A stretch of 31,333 bases of DNA from Microcaldota archaeon (GCA_026396375.1 JAPLWW010000045.1:1-31333), one strand, 5' to 3'. Shown: positions 15,355-23,633, numbered from the stretch's first letter. Numbers and translations are program-made. Notes: generated by a model from the sequence alone, not told the origin.

Positions 15355-16326
15355 ATGGATGACTTTGGCTCCTTTTTCAAGAAATACGGGAAAAGCAAGC
15401 TTATTTTCGCCTGCCATTCAAGGGCAGACATAGACAGCTTGGCTTCTGCCCATGTTCTGGCAAAAAGGTTTGAGAACAGCATTCTGCTTATTTCAAAGGG
15501 AATGAACTACGCAACCGGAAAGCTGATTGAGGAGTTTAACGTAAAATATGAGACTCCTGAAACAGTGCTCTTTGCCGATTTTGACGGCGTTGTTTCCGTC
15601 GATGCAAGCAACTACGGGCTTTATGAGCTGGACAAGGCATTTCCAATCATTGCCGTTTTTGACCATCACCAGAAATCCTTCAACGGGTTTGAAGGGGAGT
15701 TCAATTTCATTGATTCCAATGCTAAGGCGACTGCGGAAGTTGTTTTCAGGATCTTTGAAAAAACACTGGATAAGGAGGATTCTGGCCTTCTTGGAACCGC
15801 GCTCATTTCAGACACTTCGAGGTTCAAGTCGGCAACAGCAGAGACGTTTGAGATATTGGGAAAATTGATAAAGAAATCCGGGAAAACCTACGAGGAGCTT
15901 CTGAACCTTGCCTACCCTCCTTTGCCTAATGACGAGAAGATCGCGATGCTCAAGGCAATGCAGAGGGTGGAATTCTTCGAGCACCAGGGATTCATGATCG
16001 CAGTTTCCCAGACAGGGACAAAGATAGCGGAATCATCATCATTGATTTCGGAAGGAGCCGATGTTGTGTTTGTGGGGAGGTATGACAAGTTCGAGCAAAG
16101 GTCAATGGTCTCCGCAAGGGCAAGCTCAACATTCCCATTGCCGCTAAACAAGATAATGGAGGAAGTCGGAAAGAACTTCAAGAGCTCGGGAGGCGGGCAT
16201 CCAAAGGCATCAGGGGCATTCGCCTTCGCGCCATTGGACGAGGTATTGGAATACTGCGTAGAGACAGTCAGGAAGGAAATAGACAGGAACAACCTCAATT
16301 ATGAACAGATAGTCCCGAGGAAATGA
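15355..16326 (+). CDS. DHH-family phosphoesterase
   Basis: The 323 aa show the DHH/DHHA1 architecture: motif I CHSRADIDSLAS (His21, Asp25, Asp27 as metal ligands), FADFDGVVSVD, the DHH motif AVFDHHQKS near residue 100, and in DHHA1 the glycine-rich SSGGGHPKASGAF near residue 285. Such enzymes cleave nanoRNA, cyclic dinucleotides or related phosphodiesters using two Mn ions. The archaeal substrate cannot be read from the sequence. It lies 7 nt after prefoldin beta, and its stop overlaps a 44-codon reading frame. Confidence 0.92.
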   Translation: MDDFGSFFKKYGKSKLIFACHSRADIDSLASAHVLAKRFENSILLISKGMNYATGKLIEEFNVKYETPETVLFADFDGVVSVDASNYGLYELDKAFPIIAVFDHHQKSFNGFEGEFNFIDSNAKATAEVVFRIFEKTLDKEDSGLLGTALISDTSRFKSATAETFEILGKLIKKSGKTYEELLNLAYPPLPNDEKIAMLKAMQRVEFFEHQGFMIAVSQTGTKIAESSSLISEGADVVFVGRYDKFEQRSMVSARASSTFPLPLNKIMEEVGKNFKSSGGGHPKASGAFAFAPLDEVLEYCVETVRKEIDRNNLNYEQIVPRK

Positions 16327-16457
16327 ATATGGAAATCACAATTGACCTCCTTGCAGTCGCGAAAATGCAGAGAATGGACAATGAACTAAGAGAAGGCAAG
16401 CGCAAGCTGATAAGCAAGGAAAAAGCCCTTGGCAAATATGCAAAATTGCTGAAGTAA
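16323..16457 (+). CDS. Small charged helical protein, 44 aa
   Basis: The ATG overlaps the TGA of the phosphoesterase gene (ATGA), a coupled start. The product (MNMEITIDLLAVAKMQRMDN, then a K/E/R-rich helix ending KYAKLLK) would be a short charged helix. No family is recognised. It is the last frame of the operon before a new TATA box at 16494. The overlap is the main argument for translation; length alone would not be. Confidence 0.5.
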   Translation: MNMEITIDLLAVAKMQRMDNELREGKRKLISKEKALGKYAKLLK

Positions 16458-16493
16458 GGCCCCGAGGAAATGAATTTCGCCAATCAATCACTA

Positions 16494-16504
16494 GATATAT
16501 ATAT
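16494..16504 (+). promoter_or_regulatory. TATA box for the ankyrin lipoprotein
   Basis: GATATATATATT-type sequence centred 25 nt before the ATG at 16524. It fits a leaderless start and argues against the TTG-initiated frame from 16470. Confidence 0.6.
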
Positions 16505-16523
16505 TTCGATTTCAAATTATACC

Positions 16524-17102
16524 ATGAGAATCGCAATATTGGTAATAGCTCTTGGATTAGTGCTTCTTTTCGGATGCGTTGGGCAGACAGAAACTCAAAA
16601 AAGAGGATATGCTACAGTTGATTTGTTGGAGGCTATTTATAATAATGATACTGCTCTTGCACAAAGCAGTATACAAAAAGGGGCAGATGTAAATGATAGA
16701 GATAACAGGGGTTATACCATGCTCATGACTGCGGCAGCTTGGGGACGACCTTATATAGCCGGGCTCTTGATTCAAAATGGCGCGGACGTGAATGCAATAA
16801 ATCCATACGGCGATACTGCACTTCTTCAGTTACATTCTGGTCAGGATACTAATTATAATGCAGATGTAGTTAGGATCCTAATTGACAATGGGGCAAATAT
16901 AGATGCAATGAGTAATGGTGGTTTTACTCCGCTCATGTATTCCGCAAATCGTGGAAAGACCGATGCTGTCAAATTGCTAATTGAAAAAGGTGCGAATGTC
17001 AATGTGAAAAATAGTTATAATTATACAGCGCTCTATTATGCCAAACAAGGTGGATACACCGAAATCATCAACATTCTGAAGCAGGCAGGCGCGAAGGAAT
17101 AA
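16524..17102 (+). CDS. Ankyrin-repeat lipoprotein, 192 aa
   Basis: From ATG 16524 the protein starts MRIAILVIALGLVLLFGCVG, a signal peptide with lipobox LFGC and Cys18 as the lipidation site. It should be anchored outside the cytoplasmic membrane. About four to five ankyrin units follow, for example AQSSIQKGADVNDRDNRGYT, LLIQNGADVNAINPYGDTAL and LLIEKGANVNVKNSYNYTAL, ending ILKQAGAKE. Codon use differs from the neighbours: many A/T-ending codons (AAT, GAT, GCT) and Arg as AGA, CGT or CGA next to AGG. This suggests recent acquisition or weak selection. The TTG at 16470 is unlikely because the TATA box lies downstream of it. Confidence 0.88.
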   Translation: MRIAILVIALGLVLLFGCVGQTETQKRGYATVDLLEAIYNNDTALAQSSIQKGADVNDRDNRGYTMLMTAAAWGRPYIAGLLIQNGADVNAINPYGDTALLQLHSGQDTNYNADVVRILIDNGANIDAMSNGGFTPLMYSANRGKTDAVKLLIEKGANVNVKNSYNYTALYYAKQGGYTEIINILKQAGAKE

Positions 17103-17195
17103 TTCTTTATTTTTCCTTTTGAATTTGGCAACTATCAGCGCTAGGTTGTAAAAAAAGACAGCTGATGTTTATCTTTCCATTATCTGAATTCATCC

Positions 17196-17203
17196 TTTTA
17201 AAC
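17196..17203 (+). promoter_or_regulatory. TATA box for AMP phosphorylase
   Basis: TTTTAAAC in the 133-nt gap between the ankyrin lipoprotein and AMP phosphorylase predicts transcription from about 17226, 10 nt before the ATG at 17236. The rest of the gap holds no visible gene. Confidence 0.4.
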
Positions 17204-17235
17204 TCTTTCCATGAATATTTTTTCTAGTTGATCAA

Positions 17236-18798
17236 ATGACAAACGGAATGGGAAGGGATTCAAGGAAAGAGCTTGAAATCTACAAAAAGAAAAAATACAT
17301 CACCCAGGCAAAGATGATTGACATAAGCACTGGGAACAAAATAGTGGTTTTGAATGACAAGGAGGCGCTTGTCAACGACATTTTCGAGGGAGAAAGAGTG
17401 GAGATAGACATAAAGGGCAAAATCCACATCGTGCTTGTCAACCTTTCGCACAGCCTTGTCAAGGAGGGGGAGATAGGGATCTATGCAGACATTTCAAAGG
17501 ACTTTGGGATAGCAGAAGGGGACATAATAGAGGTCAGTCACATCCAGACCCCGCAAAGCCTTGAGACAATAATCAAGAAGATAAACGGCCAGCCGACTAA
17601 CAAGGACGAGATCCAGTCAGTCATCAGCGATCTCATGGCAAACAGGCTTTCTGAATCTGAGATATCGGCATGGATGACATCATCTTTCATAAGGGGCCTT
17701 AACGATGAGGAGATAGTTTCGCTTACTGAGGCAATGGTCGGCTCAGGCCAATTGCTGAACCTTGGGAAATCCCCTATCGTGGACAAGCACTGCGTTGGAG
17801 GAGTCTCTGGAAACAGGACAACCATGGTATTGGTTCCAATAATCGCCTCAGCAGGGATTTACATACCCAAATCATCCTCAAGGGCAATAACATCCCCTTC
17901 AGGGACAGCTGATACCATGGAGATACTTGCCCCTGTCAACATTGAGATGGACGAGCTCAGGGAACTTGTGAAAAAGACCTTTGGCGCAATTGTCTGGGGA
18001 GGCGGAATCAACATCGCGCCTGCTGATGACAAGATGATAAAATTAAGGAGGCCATTAAGATTGGATCCAAAAGGGATACTCCTGGCAAGCATCCTTGCAA
18101 AGAAGAAGGCAGTTGGCTCCCAATATGTCCTTATTGATATTCCTATTGGCATGAGCGCCAAGATAGGCGACATGGCTACTGCCCAGGACCTTGCAAAGGA
18201 CTTCAAGACAATCGGCCAAAAATTGGGAATGAACATCGGCTGTGTTGTTACAAACGGCTCTGAGCCGATAGGGAACGGAATGGGCCCTGTGCTGGAGGCA
18301 AAGGATGTCCTAAGCGTGCTTCATGGAGAAGGCCCAACCGACCTTAAGGAAAAGAGCTTATTGCTGGCCGGAAAGATCTTCGAGCTTTGCGGAAAAGTCG
18401 GGAAAGACGAGGGATATGACGTTGCCAAGCATTTCCTTGAGTCTGGAAAGGCGCTTGACAAGATGAAGGAGATAATCGCGGCCCAGGGCGGGAACCCCAA
18501 TGTAAAGATAGACGACCTTCCGACCGCAAAATACAGGTATTCCGTCAAGGCTATTGCAGACGGAAAAATAGAGCACATAGACAACAAGAGCATATCAAGG
18601 ATAGCAAGGGCGACAGGGGCTCCTATAGACAAGGCTGCGGGGGTTTACCTCTTCAAGTCCAAAGGAGACCTGGTGAAGGCAGGAGATATCATCTTTGACT
18701 TACATGCCGAATCGGAGGCAAACATCGATTTCGCGCTTAAGATGGCTGAGGAATTCAACCCCATAAACATGGGCAAGATGCTGATAGACGAGTTCTGA
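17236..18798 (+). CDS. deoA: AMP phosphorylase
   Basis: Converts AMP and phosphate to adenine and ribose-1,5-bisphosphate, the first step of the archaeal nucleotide-salvage route to type III RuBisCO. The 520 aa match the archaeal enzyme, longer than bacterial thymidine phosphorylase because of an N-terminal domain of about 90 residues (STGNKIVVLNDKEAL). Nucleoside phosphorylase motifs are present: DKHCVGGVSGNRTTMVLVPI and KSSSRAITSPSGTADTMEIL. The C-terminal domain carries TGAPIDKAAGVYLF. R15P isomerase and RuBisCO are not in this window, so the pathway is inferred. An in-frame ATG at 17248 is an alternative start. Confidence 0.95.
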   Translation: MTNGMGRDSRKELEIYKKKKYITQAKMIDISTGNKIVVLNDKEALVNDIFEGERVEIDIKGKIHIVLVNLSHSLVKEGEIGIYADISKDFGIAEGDIIEVSHIQTPQSLETIIKKINGQPTNKDEIQSVISDLMANRLSESEISAWMTSSFIRGLNDEEIVSLTEAMVGSGQLLNLGKSPIVDKHCVGGVSGNRTTMVLVPIIASAGIYIPKSSSRAITSPSGTADTMEILAPVNIEMDELRELVKKTFGAIVWGGGINIAPADDKMIKLRRPLRLDPKGILLASILAKKKAVGSQYVLIDIPIGMSAKIGDMATAQDLAKDFKTIGQKLGMNIGCVVTNGSEPIGNGMGPVLEAKDVLSVLHGEGPTDLKEKSLLLAGKIFELCGKVGKDEGYDVAKHFLESGKALDKMKEIIAAQGGNPNVKIDDLPTAKYRYSVKAIADGKIEHIDNKSISRIARATGAPIDKAAGVYLFKSKGDLVKAGDIIFDLHAESEANIDFALKMAEEFNPINMGKMLIDEF

Positions 18799-18841
18799 AT
18801 TTTCTTTTTTACATTTCAAAAACCACAACAATACAGTCATG

Positions 18842-18848
18842 TATAAAA
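18842..18848 (+). promoter_or_regulatory. TATA box for the pta-ackA-acpS operon
   Basis: TATAAAA (preceded by G at 18841) is centred 27 nt before the ATG at 18872. It excludes the upstream ATG at 18839, which lies before the box. Confidence 0.6.
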
Positions 18849-18871
18849 ACAGCTTATTTCCAATTGTTTAC

Positions 18872-19879
18872 ATGGCCGTAATTTCCATGTTTGGAAAGTC
18901 TTCCTGGAAACAGTGCAGGATACTTCTTCCAGAGCCTGAAGACGAAAGGATCCTTCTGGCTTCAAGGATGGCAAAGGACAGGGGCTTCGCAGTTCCTATT
19001 CTTGTAGGAAATAAAAAATCAATAGAGAAAAGCGCAAAAAGTCTAAAGATAGATCTTTCAGACATTGAAATAATAGACACATCAAAAGGCATTGGCAAAA
19101 GATATGCCGATGAGTATTCTAAGATAAGGAAGGTTCCAAAGCAACTTGCAGAAAGGATGCTTGAAAACCCATTGTTTTTGTCTGCGCTTATCTTAAGGAT
19201 AGAGGAGGCAGATGCCATGATCGCAGGCGCGGTCTTCACCTCTGCCGATGTCATAACCGCTTCGGAAGGGATAATAGGGCTGAGGAAAGGTGTTTCAGTT
19301 CCATCCAGCTTTTTCATAATGGAAATACCGGGCTATCAAGGAGGCGAGAAATCCGGCAACAATGGCTTGCTGCTTTTTGCAGACTCCTCTGTAAACATTG
19401 ATCCAACTGCAGAACAACTTGCAGATGTTGCAATAACAACGGCAAACACCGCAAAGGAGCTGATGGGATGGATTCCAAGAGTAGCCTTGCTTTCATTTTC
19501 CACAAAAGGCAGCGCAATCCATCCAAAGGCAGACAAAATAATCAATGCTACAAAAATAGCAAACAAAAAGGCCCCCAACCTTTTCATAGATGGAGAATTA
19601 CAGGGGGATTCTGCGCTTGTTGAAAAGACCGCTATCAAGAAAATGAAAGGGAAGATTGGCAATGTCGCAGGCAGGGCCAATGTGCTGATATTCCCGGATC
19701 TGGATTCAGGCAACATCTCCTATAAATTAGTTCAAACACTGGCAGGCGCGAACGCATATGGTCCAATATTACAAGGATTCAACAAGCCAGTGAGCGACCT
19801 TTCAAGGGGCGCGAAGCCTGAAGACATAGTCGGGACAATTGCCATACTCAGCACATGGGCAAAGAGGATGAAAAGATGA
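18872..19879 (+). CDS. pta: Phosphate acetyltransferase
   Basis: Interconverts acetyl-CoA plus phosphate and acetyl phosphate plus CoA. The 335 aa match the single-domain Pta type. Family features include RILLPEPEDERILLASRMAK near the N-terminus, and the C-terminal stretches TANTAKELMGWIPRVALLSF, STKGSA and RANVLIFPDLDSGNISYKLV, ending QGFNKPVSDLSRGAKPEDIV. ATG 18872 is chosen from the TATA position; ATG 18887 is another option. It overlaps ackA by 4 nt. Most archaea make acetate with ADP-forming acetyl-CoA synthetase; a Pta-AckA pair is known mainly from Methanosarcina and bacteria, so lateral origin is likely. Confidence 0.95.
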   Translation: MAVISMFGKSSWKQCRILLPEPEDERILLASRMAKDRGFAVPILVGNKKSIEKSAKSLKIDLSDIEIIDTSKGIGKRYADEYSKIRKVPKQLAERMLENPLFLSALILRIEEADAMIAGAVFTSADVITASEGIIGLRKGVSVPSSFFIMEIPGYQGGEKSGNNGLLLFADSSVNIDPTAEQLADVAITTANTAKELMGWIPRVALLSFSTKGSAIHPKADKIINATKIANKKAPNLFIDGELQGDSALVEKTAIKKMKGKIGNVAGRANVLIFPDLDSGNISYKLVQTLAGANAYGPILQGFNKPVSDLSRGAKPEDIVGTIAILSTWAKRMKR

Positions 19880-21063
19880 AAAAAATACTTATGCTCAACT
19901 GCGGAAGCTCATCAATAAAATACAGGCTTTTCGACTCTGCATTCAGGGAGATCCTCAGCGGAAAGGTTGAAAGGATAGGCGAAAAGGAGTCTGAGATTGT
20001 TCACAGCAAAGGCAGTAGGGTTTACAGGGCAAAGGTGAAATCCAATAACCACAAGGAGGCAATAGCATTGATGATAAGGATGCTCCATGACAAAGAATGG
20101 GGCGGCATACGCAATGTTGCAGAGATATCTGTAATAGGGCACCGCGCGGTCCATGGAGGGCAGATGGCAAAGACATCGCTTGTCTCAGGTGCGGCGCTGG
20201 ATTATTTGAAATCATTTGAGATGCTCGCGCCTCTCCATAATCCCCATAATATAGAGGGCATGAAGGAGATGAAGAAGGCAATGCCGAATGTGCCCCAGGT
20301 CATGATTTTTGACACAGCGTTCCACCAGACAATGCCAAGAAAGGCATACATGTACGGCTTGCCGTACAGTTTCTTTGACAAGTACGCAGTAAGGAGGTAC
20401 GGCTTCCATGGCACCTCGCATAAGTACGTTTCGCTGAGGGCCGCTGAAATGCTGAGAATGAAAAAGCCAAATCTCATAACATGCCATCTTGGCGCAGGCT
20501 CAAGCATAACCGCAATTAAGGACGGAAAATCAATTGACACAAGCATGGGCATGACTCCATTGGAGGGAGTGATGATGGGAACAAGGACAGGGGACATTGA
20601 CCCGTCCATAGTGCAATACTTGGTGAATAAATACGGCTTTGGCTATGATGATCTGTTTGACATCATGAACAACAAAAGCGGCTTGCTTGGCATATCAGGG
20701 ACAAGCAAGGACATCAGGATAATAGAGGGAAAGGCGAAAAAGGGCAACGAGAGGTGCGAGCTTGCGCTTGAGATGTTTTCTTATAGAGTATCAAAATACA
20801 TCGGCGCATATGCCGTTGCCTTAGGCAGGGTTGACGCGATAGTGTTCACTGCAGGAATAGGGGAGAATTCCCCAAGCATGAGGAAAAGGATATGCTCAAA
20901 CCTTGGCATAATCGGCGCAAGGCTTGATCCAAGGAAGAATACAAAAGCCATTGGCAAGGAAGCTGATGTAAGCGCAAAAGGATCAAAGATAAGGATCCTT
21001 GTTATACCTACGGATGAGGAGCTGATGATGGCAAAGGAGGCTGCTGCGGCAATAGGAAAATAG
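19876..21063 (+). CDS. ackA: Acetate kinase
   Basis: Makes ATP and acetate from acetyl phosphate and ADP, or the reverse. The 395 aa from ATG 19876 (ATGA overlap with pta) carry the acetokinase signatures: NCGSSSIKYRLF, GHRAVHGG, FDTAFHQTMP, RRYGFHGTSHKYVS, HLGAGSSITAIKDGKSIDTS with GTRTGDIDP, and FTAGIGENS. The upstream in-frame ATG at 19855 would lengthen it by 7 residues inside pta. With Pta it gives a substrate-level phosphorylation route. It ends in TAG, and acpS follows directly. Confidence 0.97.
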   Translation: MKKILMLNCGSSSIKYRLFDSAFREILSGKVERIGEKESEIVHSKGSRVYRAKVKSNNHKEAIALMIRMLHDKEWGGIRNVAEISVIGHRAVHGGQMAKTSLVSGAALDYLKSFEMLAPLHNPHNIEGMKEMKKAMPNVPQVMIFDTAFHQTMPRKAYMYGLPYSFFDKYAVRRYGFHGTSHKYVSLRAAEMLRMKKPNLITCHLGAGSSITAIKDGKSIDTSMGMTPLEGVMMGTRTGDIDPSIVQYLVNKYGFGYDDLFDIMNNKSGLLGISGTSKDIRIIEGKAKKGNERCELALEMFSYRVSKYIGAYAVALGRVDAIVFTAGIGENSPSMRKRICSNLGIIGARLDPRKNTKAIGKEADVSAKGSKIRILVIPTDEELMMAKEAAAAIGK

Positions 21064-21071
21064 TGATCAAA

Positions 21072-21446
21072 ATGGATGTGAAAGGCATAGGCATAGACAT
21101 TGTTGACATCAAAAAGCTGGAGAAGATACTGAAGGGAAAAGCAGGCAAGGCCTTTATCAAGAATACTTTCACAAATCATGAGATCGCATGCGCGAAAGGC
21201 GGGATAAATATCTACAAGCTTGCAACGTCCTTTGCTGCAAAGGAGGCAGTTTACAAGGCCTTTGGCACAGGATGGATCGAGGGAAAAGATGTTGAAGTAT
21301 TAAGGACAAAGGAAGAAGGCACTCCCAGCATAAGGCTTCATGGAGAAATAGAAAAGATGGCGAAAAAAAGGAAGATAAGAAAAGTGCTTGTAAGCTTATC
21401 ATTTACGGAAAGCAATGCAATCGCGATGGCGGTGCTTGTCTCATGA
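21072..21446 (+). CDS. acpS: Holo-[acyl-carrier-protein] synthase
   Basis: Transfers 4'-phosphopantetheine from CoA to a serine of ACP. The 124 aa match AcpS. Key motifs are GIGIDIVDIKKLEK (first Mg-binding Asp) and ATSFAAKEAVYKAFGTG (second Mg ligand Glu and the conserved KEA helix). ATG 21072 is preferred; a GTG at 21063 overlapping the ackA stop is possible. Linkage to pta-ackA is unusual, but a candidate substrate (ACP) is encoded convergently 30 nt away. Confidence 0.93.
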   Translation: MDVKGIGIDIVDIKKLEKILKGKAGKAFIKNTFTNHEIACAKGGINIYKLATSFAAKEAVYKAFGTGWIEGKDVEVLRTKEEGTPSIRLHGEIEKMAKKRKIRKVLVSLSFTESNAIAMAVLVS

Positions 21447-21472
21447 AATAAATACAAGACAAATAAAAAAGT

Positions 21473-21490
21473 AAATTAATTTTTTAATTT
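21473..21490. terminator. Bidirectional A/T-rich terminator between acpS and the ACP gene
   Basis: AAATTAA and TTAATTT form a perfect 7-bp inverted repeat with a TTTT loop, giving T-runs on both strands. It sits exactly between two convergent operons and reaches into the last ACP codons. Archaeal termination favours such T-tracts. Confidence 0.5.
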
Positions 21491-21736
21491 CCTGGCTTTC
21501 TTGTACATGTAGTTAATGGCTTCATTTATCGTTTTGTTCTGCCTTACGTCCCTCTGCGGAACCCTCAAGCCGAATTCCATCTCCAGGGCAGCCAAAAGCT
21601 CGACTATGTTCATGGACTTGGCATGGAGGTCGTCGACGAAACTCGTGCTTTCCTTGAGCTTCGTCTCCTTGACATTGAAGACATCTGCAACGACCTTCAT
21701 TACCTTTTTTGCCACTTCCTTGCGGTCTATCCTCAT
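21476..21736 (-). CDS. acpP: Acyl carrier protein
   Basis: The 86 aa have the ACP four-helix pattern: KVMKVVADVFNVKETKLKES, then SFVDDLHAKSMNIVELLAAL and EMEFGLRVPQ. Ser41 in HAKSMN aligns with the phosphopantetheine serine of the DSL motif; the Asp before it is replaced by Lys, which is unusual. It is last in a tight operon: the DUF35 gene ends 1 nt upstream. Archaea mostly lack ACP and ACP-dependent fatty acid synthesis, so this gene with acpS is a notable find. What acyl group it carries is unknown; no ketosynthase of FabF/FabH type is in the window. Confidence 0.9.
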   Translation of the reverse strand: MRIDRKEVAKKVMKVVADVFNVKETKLKESTSFVDDLHAKSMNIVELLAALEMEFGLRVPQRDVRQNKTINEAINYMYKKARKLKN

Positions 21737-22135
21737 TTACTTCTCCACCTTGAATATCACTATGTCCAAGTCTGCCATCCTCTTTATCTTGGCCTTTACT
21801 TTCATAGGCATCTTGGCATTCTGAGCCTCAAGCGCCTCGACATTGGAAACGTCAAGCCCCTCTATACAGGTGAAGAAGCACGGCCCCTCTTTGAGCTCCA
21901 CCGCCCCATAGGCATAGGGATGATATTTTGCGAACTTCATGGGCGGAAGGTTTCCGCTTGAGAAGAATTGCAGTTTTCCTTCCCCGCTTATCAGCTTCCA
22001 TTCCATATCGTGCGCTCCGCACTTCATGCACCCTGCCTTAGGGGGAAATGTGAAATGCCCGCACTTCCTGCATTTTACGCCATATATCTTTCCATTCGAA
22101 ACAGCTTTGTAGAATCTTGTCACCATGCTTTCCAT
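21737..22135 (-). CDS. DUF35 zinc-ribbon/OB-fold protein (acyl-CoA-associated)
   Basis: An N-terminal rubredoxin-like zinc ribbon (GVKCRKCGHFTFPPKAGCMK with the second pair CMKC) is followed by an OB fold from about residue 45 (GEGKLQFFSSGN, GAVELKEGPCFFTCIEGLD). In archaea this family (DUF35) forms a complex with acetoacetyl-CoA thiolase and HMG-CoA synthase and channels the intermediate. The start is ATG 22135, with GAGGTG formed by the end of the thiolase gene 5 nt away; the GTG at 22144 overlaps that site. Its thiolase partner is directly upstream. Confidence 0.9.
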   Translation of the reverse strand: MESMVTRFYKAVSNGKIYGVKCRKCGHFTFPPKAGCMKCGAHDMEWKLISGEGKLQFFSSGNLPPMKFAKYHPYAYGAVELKEGPCFFTCIEGLDVSNVEALEAQNAKMPMKVKAKIKRMADLDIVIFKVEK

Positions 22136-22140
22136 GTTTT

Positions 22141-23421
22141 TCACCTCTTCAATACTGTCACTGCGGAATGCATTCCGTATCCGTGGTTGTGTACAACCGA
22201 CACTTCAGGGGCATCCTTAATCTGCCTTCCCTTGGCTTCCCCCCTCATCTGCTTGACCGCTTCATAGAAGTCAGCGCCCGCAGATGCGGAAAATGCGTGC
22301 CCCTTTCCATGCTTCCCCCCTGATGTGTTCATCGGCTTGTCGCCGTCATACCTTGTCCTTCCCTCCATGACCGCCTTCCATGCCTCGCCTTTCTTGAAGT
22401 ATCCGCATATCTCGGATTCTATCAAGTGGTATATCTGCATGCAGTCATGCACGCTAAGGTAATCTATGTCCTTTGCGGTTATGCCTGCCATCTTCATTGC
22501 GGTTTCAAAGGTAGTATTGTCTATCGCCCAGTCAGTAGGATCTTTTCCATACCACGGGTAGTTGCTTGCGCTCCAGTGGAATCCCTCTATGCTTATGGGC
22601 TCCTTGTCGCAGAACTGCTTTGCTTGGCTTTCGGAGCTGATTATGTAGGCAGATGCCCCATCAACAGTATTAAGCACGCTCCTTGCCCTTGCCGGCCATG
22701 CCAGGAAGGGGTTCTTCCTGCTTGTCCAGAATTCCGCATCATCCTTGAATCCAGCCTTTTTCGCGTCCTGCTCAAAGGTGGTCTGCACGTATGCCTTCTT
22801 GTTCCTTGAGGCATGCAATTTCACTGTCCTATGTATCTCTCGCATTGCCTCATCCATCTTGCTCATCTTGATATGGTGCTTTTTCGCATATCCAAGCGTG
22901 GGCAATCCCCCATATGCAGTTGCCACATCATATGCATGATGATATCCATAGGCCTGGTCAACGCCGAAGTCAGTCCAGTACCACAGCGTGGTCGGGTCAG
23001 TCGGCTTCCTTATCGTGGGATTGTCAGTCGCTGCTGAGGACAGTATATCGCATCCTATGACCAGCACATTCCTGAATTTCCCTGATGCGATGCTCATTGC
23101 TGCAAGCCCTGCCCCAGTATTTGTAGTTGAGCAAGCTGTCGCAAAGTGAATGGCCGGCTTCAGGTGCAACCCAAGCCAGTCTGCCATCTGAGTATTGTGT
23201 GAATAAAGATGGGAGCTGTGGCTGAGCATGCTTCCAATGTAGAATGCGTCAATATCTTTAGGATCTATTCCCGAGTCATCCATCGCCTCAAAGGCGGCAG
23301 TGCAAACAAGCTCCTGGAAGCCAAGCCCCTTTATTTCAGGAGTAGTTAAAACGCTTCCGAATTTCGTACATCCAACTCCGGTTATCACCGGCTTTTCCTT
23401 CAGGTTTCCTACATATGCCAT
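22141..23421 (-). CDS. Thiolase-family protein (acetyl-CoA C-acetyltransferase-like, SCP2 type)
   Basis: The 426 aa show archaeal SCP2-type thiolase features: nucleophile Cys97 in FATACSTTNTGAGLA, VHDC around His325, NTSGGKHGKGHAFSASAGA with His375, and the C-terminal VVHNHGYGMHSA. The family condenses two acetyl-CoA to acetoacetyl-CoA or cleaves longer acyl-CoAs. Length is slightly above the usual 390 because of an insertion around residues 135-235. AAGGTGAT lies ahead of the ATG. HMG-CoA synthase, which normally accompanies thiolase-DUF35, is absent here; an ACP takes its place in the operon. Physiological substrate is therefore open. Confidence 0.92.
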   Translation of the reverse strand: MAYVGNLKEKPVITGVGCTKFGSVLTTPEIKGLGFQELVCTAAFEAMDDSGIDPKDIDAFYIGSMLSHSSHLYSHNTQMADWLGLHLKPAIHFATACSTTNTGAGLAAMSIASGKFRNVLVIGCDILSSAATDNPTIRKPTDPTTLWYWTDFGVDQAYGYHHAYDVATAYGGLPTLGYAKKHHIKMSKMDEAMREIHRTVKLHASRNKKAYVQTTFEQDAKKAGFKDDAEFWTSRKNPFLAWPARARSVLNTVDGASAYIISSESQAKQFCDKEPISIEGFHWSASNYPWYGKDPTDWAIDNTTFETAMKMAGITAKDIDYLSVHDCMQIYHLIESEICGYFKKGEAWKAVMEGRTRYDGDKPMNTSGGKHGKGHAFSASAGADFYEAVKQMRGEAKGRQIKDAPEVSVVHNHGYGMHSAVTVLKR

Positions 23422-23633
23422 TTCATCACCTTATTTCAATATTATGTTTTATTTGATATGATTAAATGATGATATCTAATATTCTTAGCTTTCTATTGTT
23501 TATATCTGTTTGCAATTTCTGCCAATAATCTGCATCATTTGCGACACAATAAAGCAATGAAAAACAGACAATGAAAGCATCTCTGGCAGCAGGGTCTAGT
23601 CTTGTTTTTATACCTGCTTTTTGGACTTTATTC
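23422..23633. other. Intergenic region, no gene seen
   Basis: An A/T-rich gap between the thiolase start and the DUF763-like fragment. The thiolase ribosome-binding site lies at its left end; T/A-rich stretches near 23445-23467 may hold its promoter, but I cannot fix a TATA box. No tRNA, long hairpin or credible reading frame was found. Confidence 0.5.
23605..23612 (+). promoter_or_regulatory. TATA box for the DUF763-like fragment
   Basis: TTTTTATA is centred about 25 nt before the ATG at 23634. The promoter of the lost gene seems preserved. Confidence 0.45.

Noticed and set aside
17103..17235. Possible RNA gene or riboswitch in the gap before AMP phosphorylase
   Set aside because: A/T-rich, no tRNA-like arms or long hairpins; only a TATA box is visible.
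18839..18871. Upstream start for Pta (MYKNSLFPIVY)
   Set aside because: This ATG lies upstream of the TATA box, and the extension has no counterpart in Pta.
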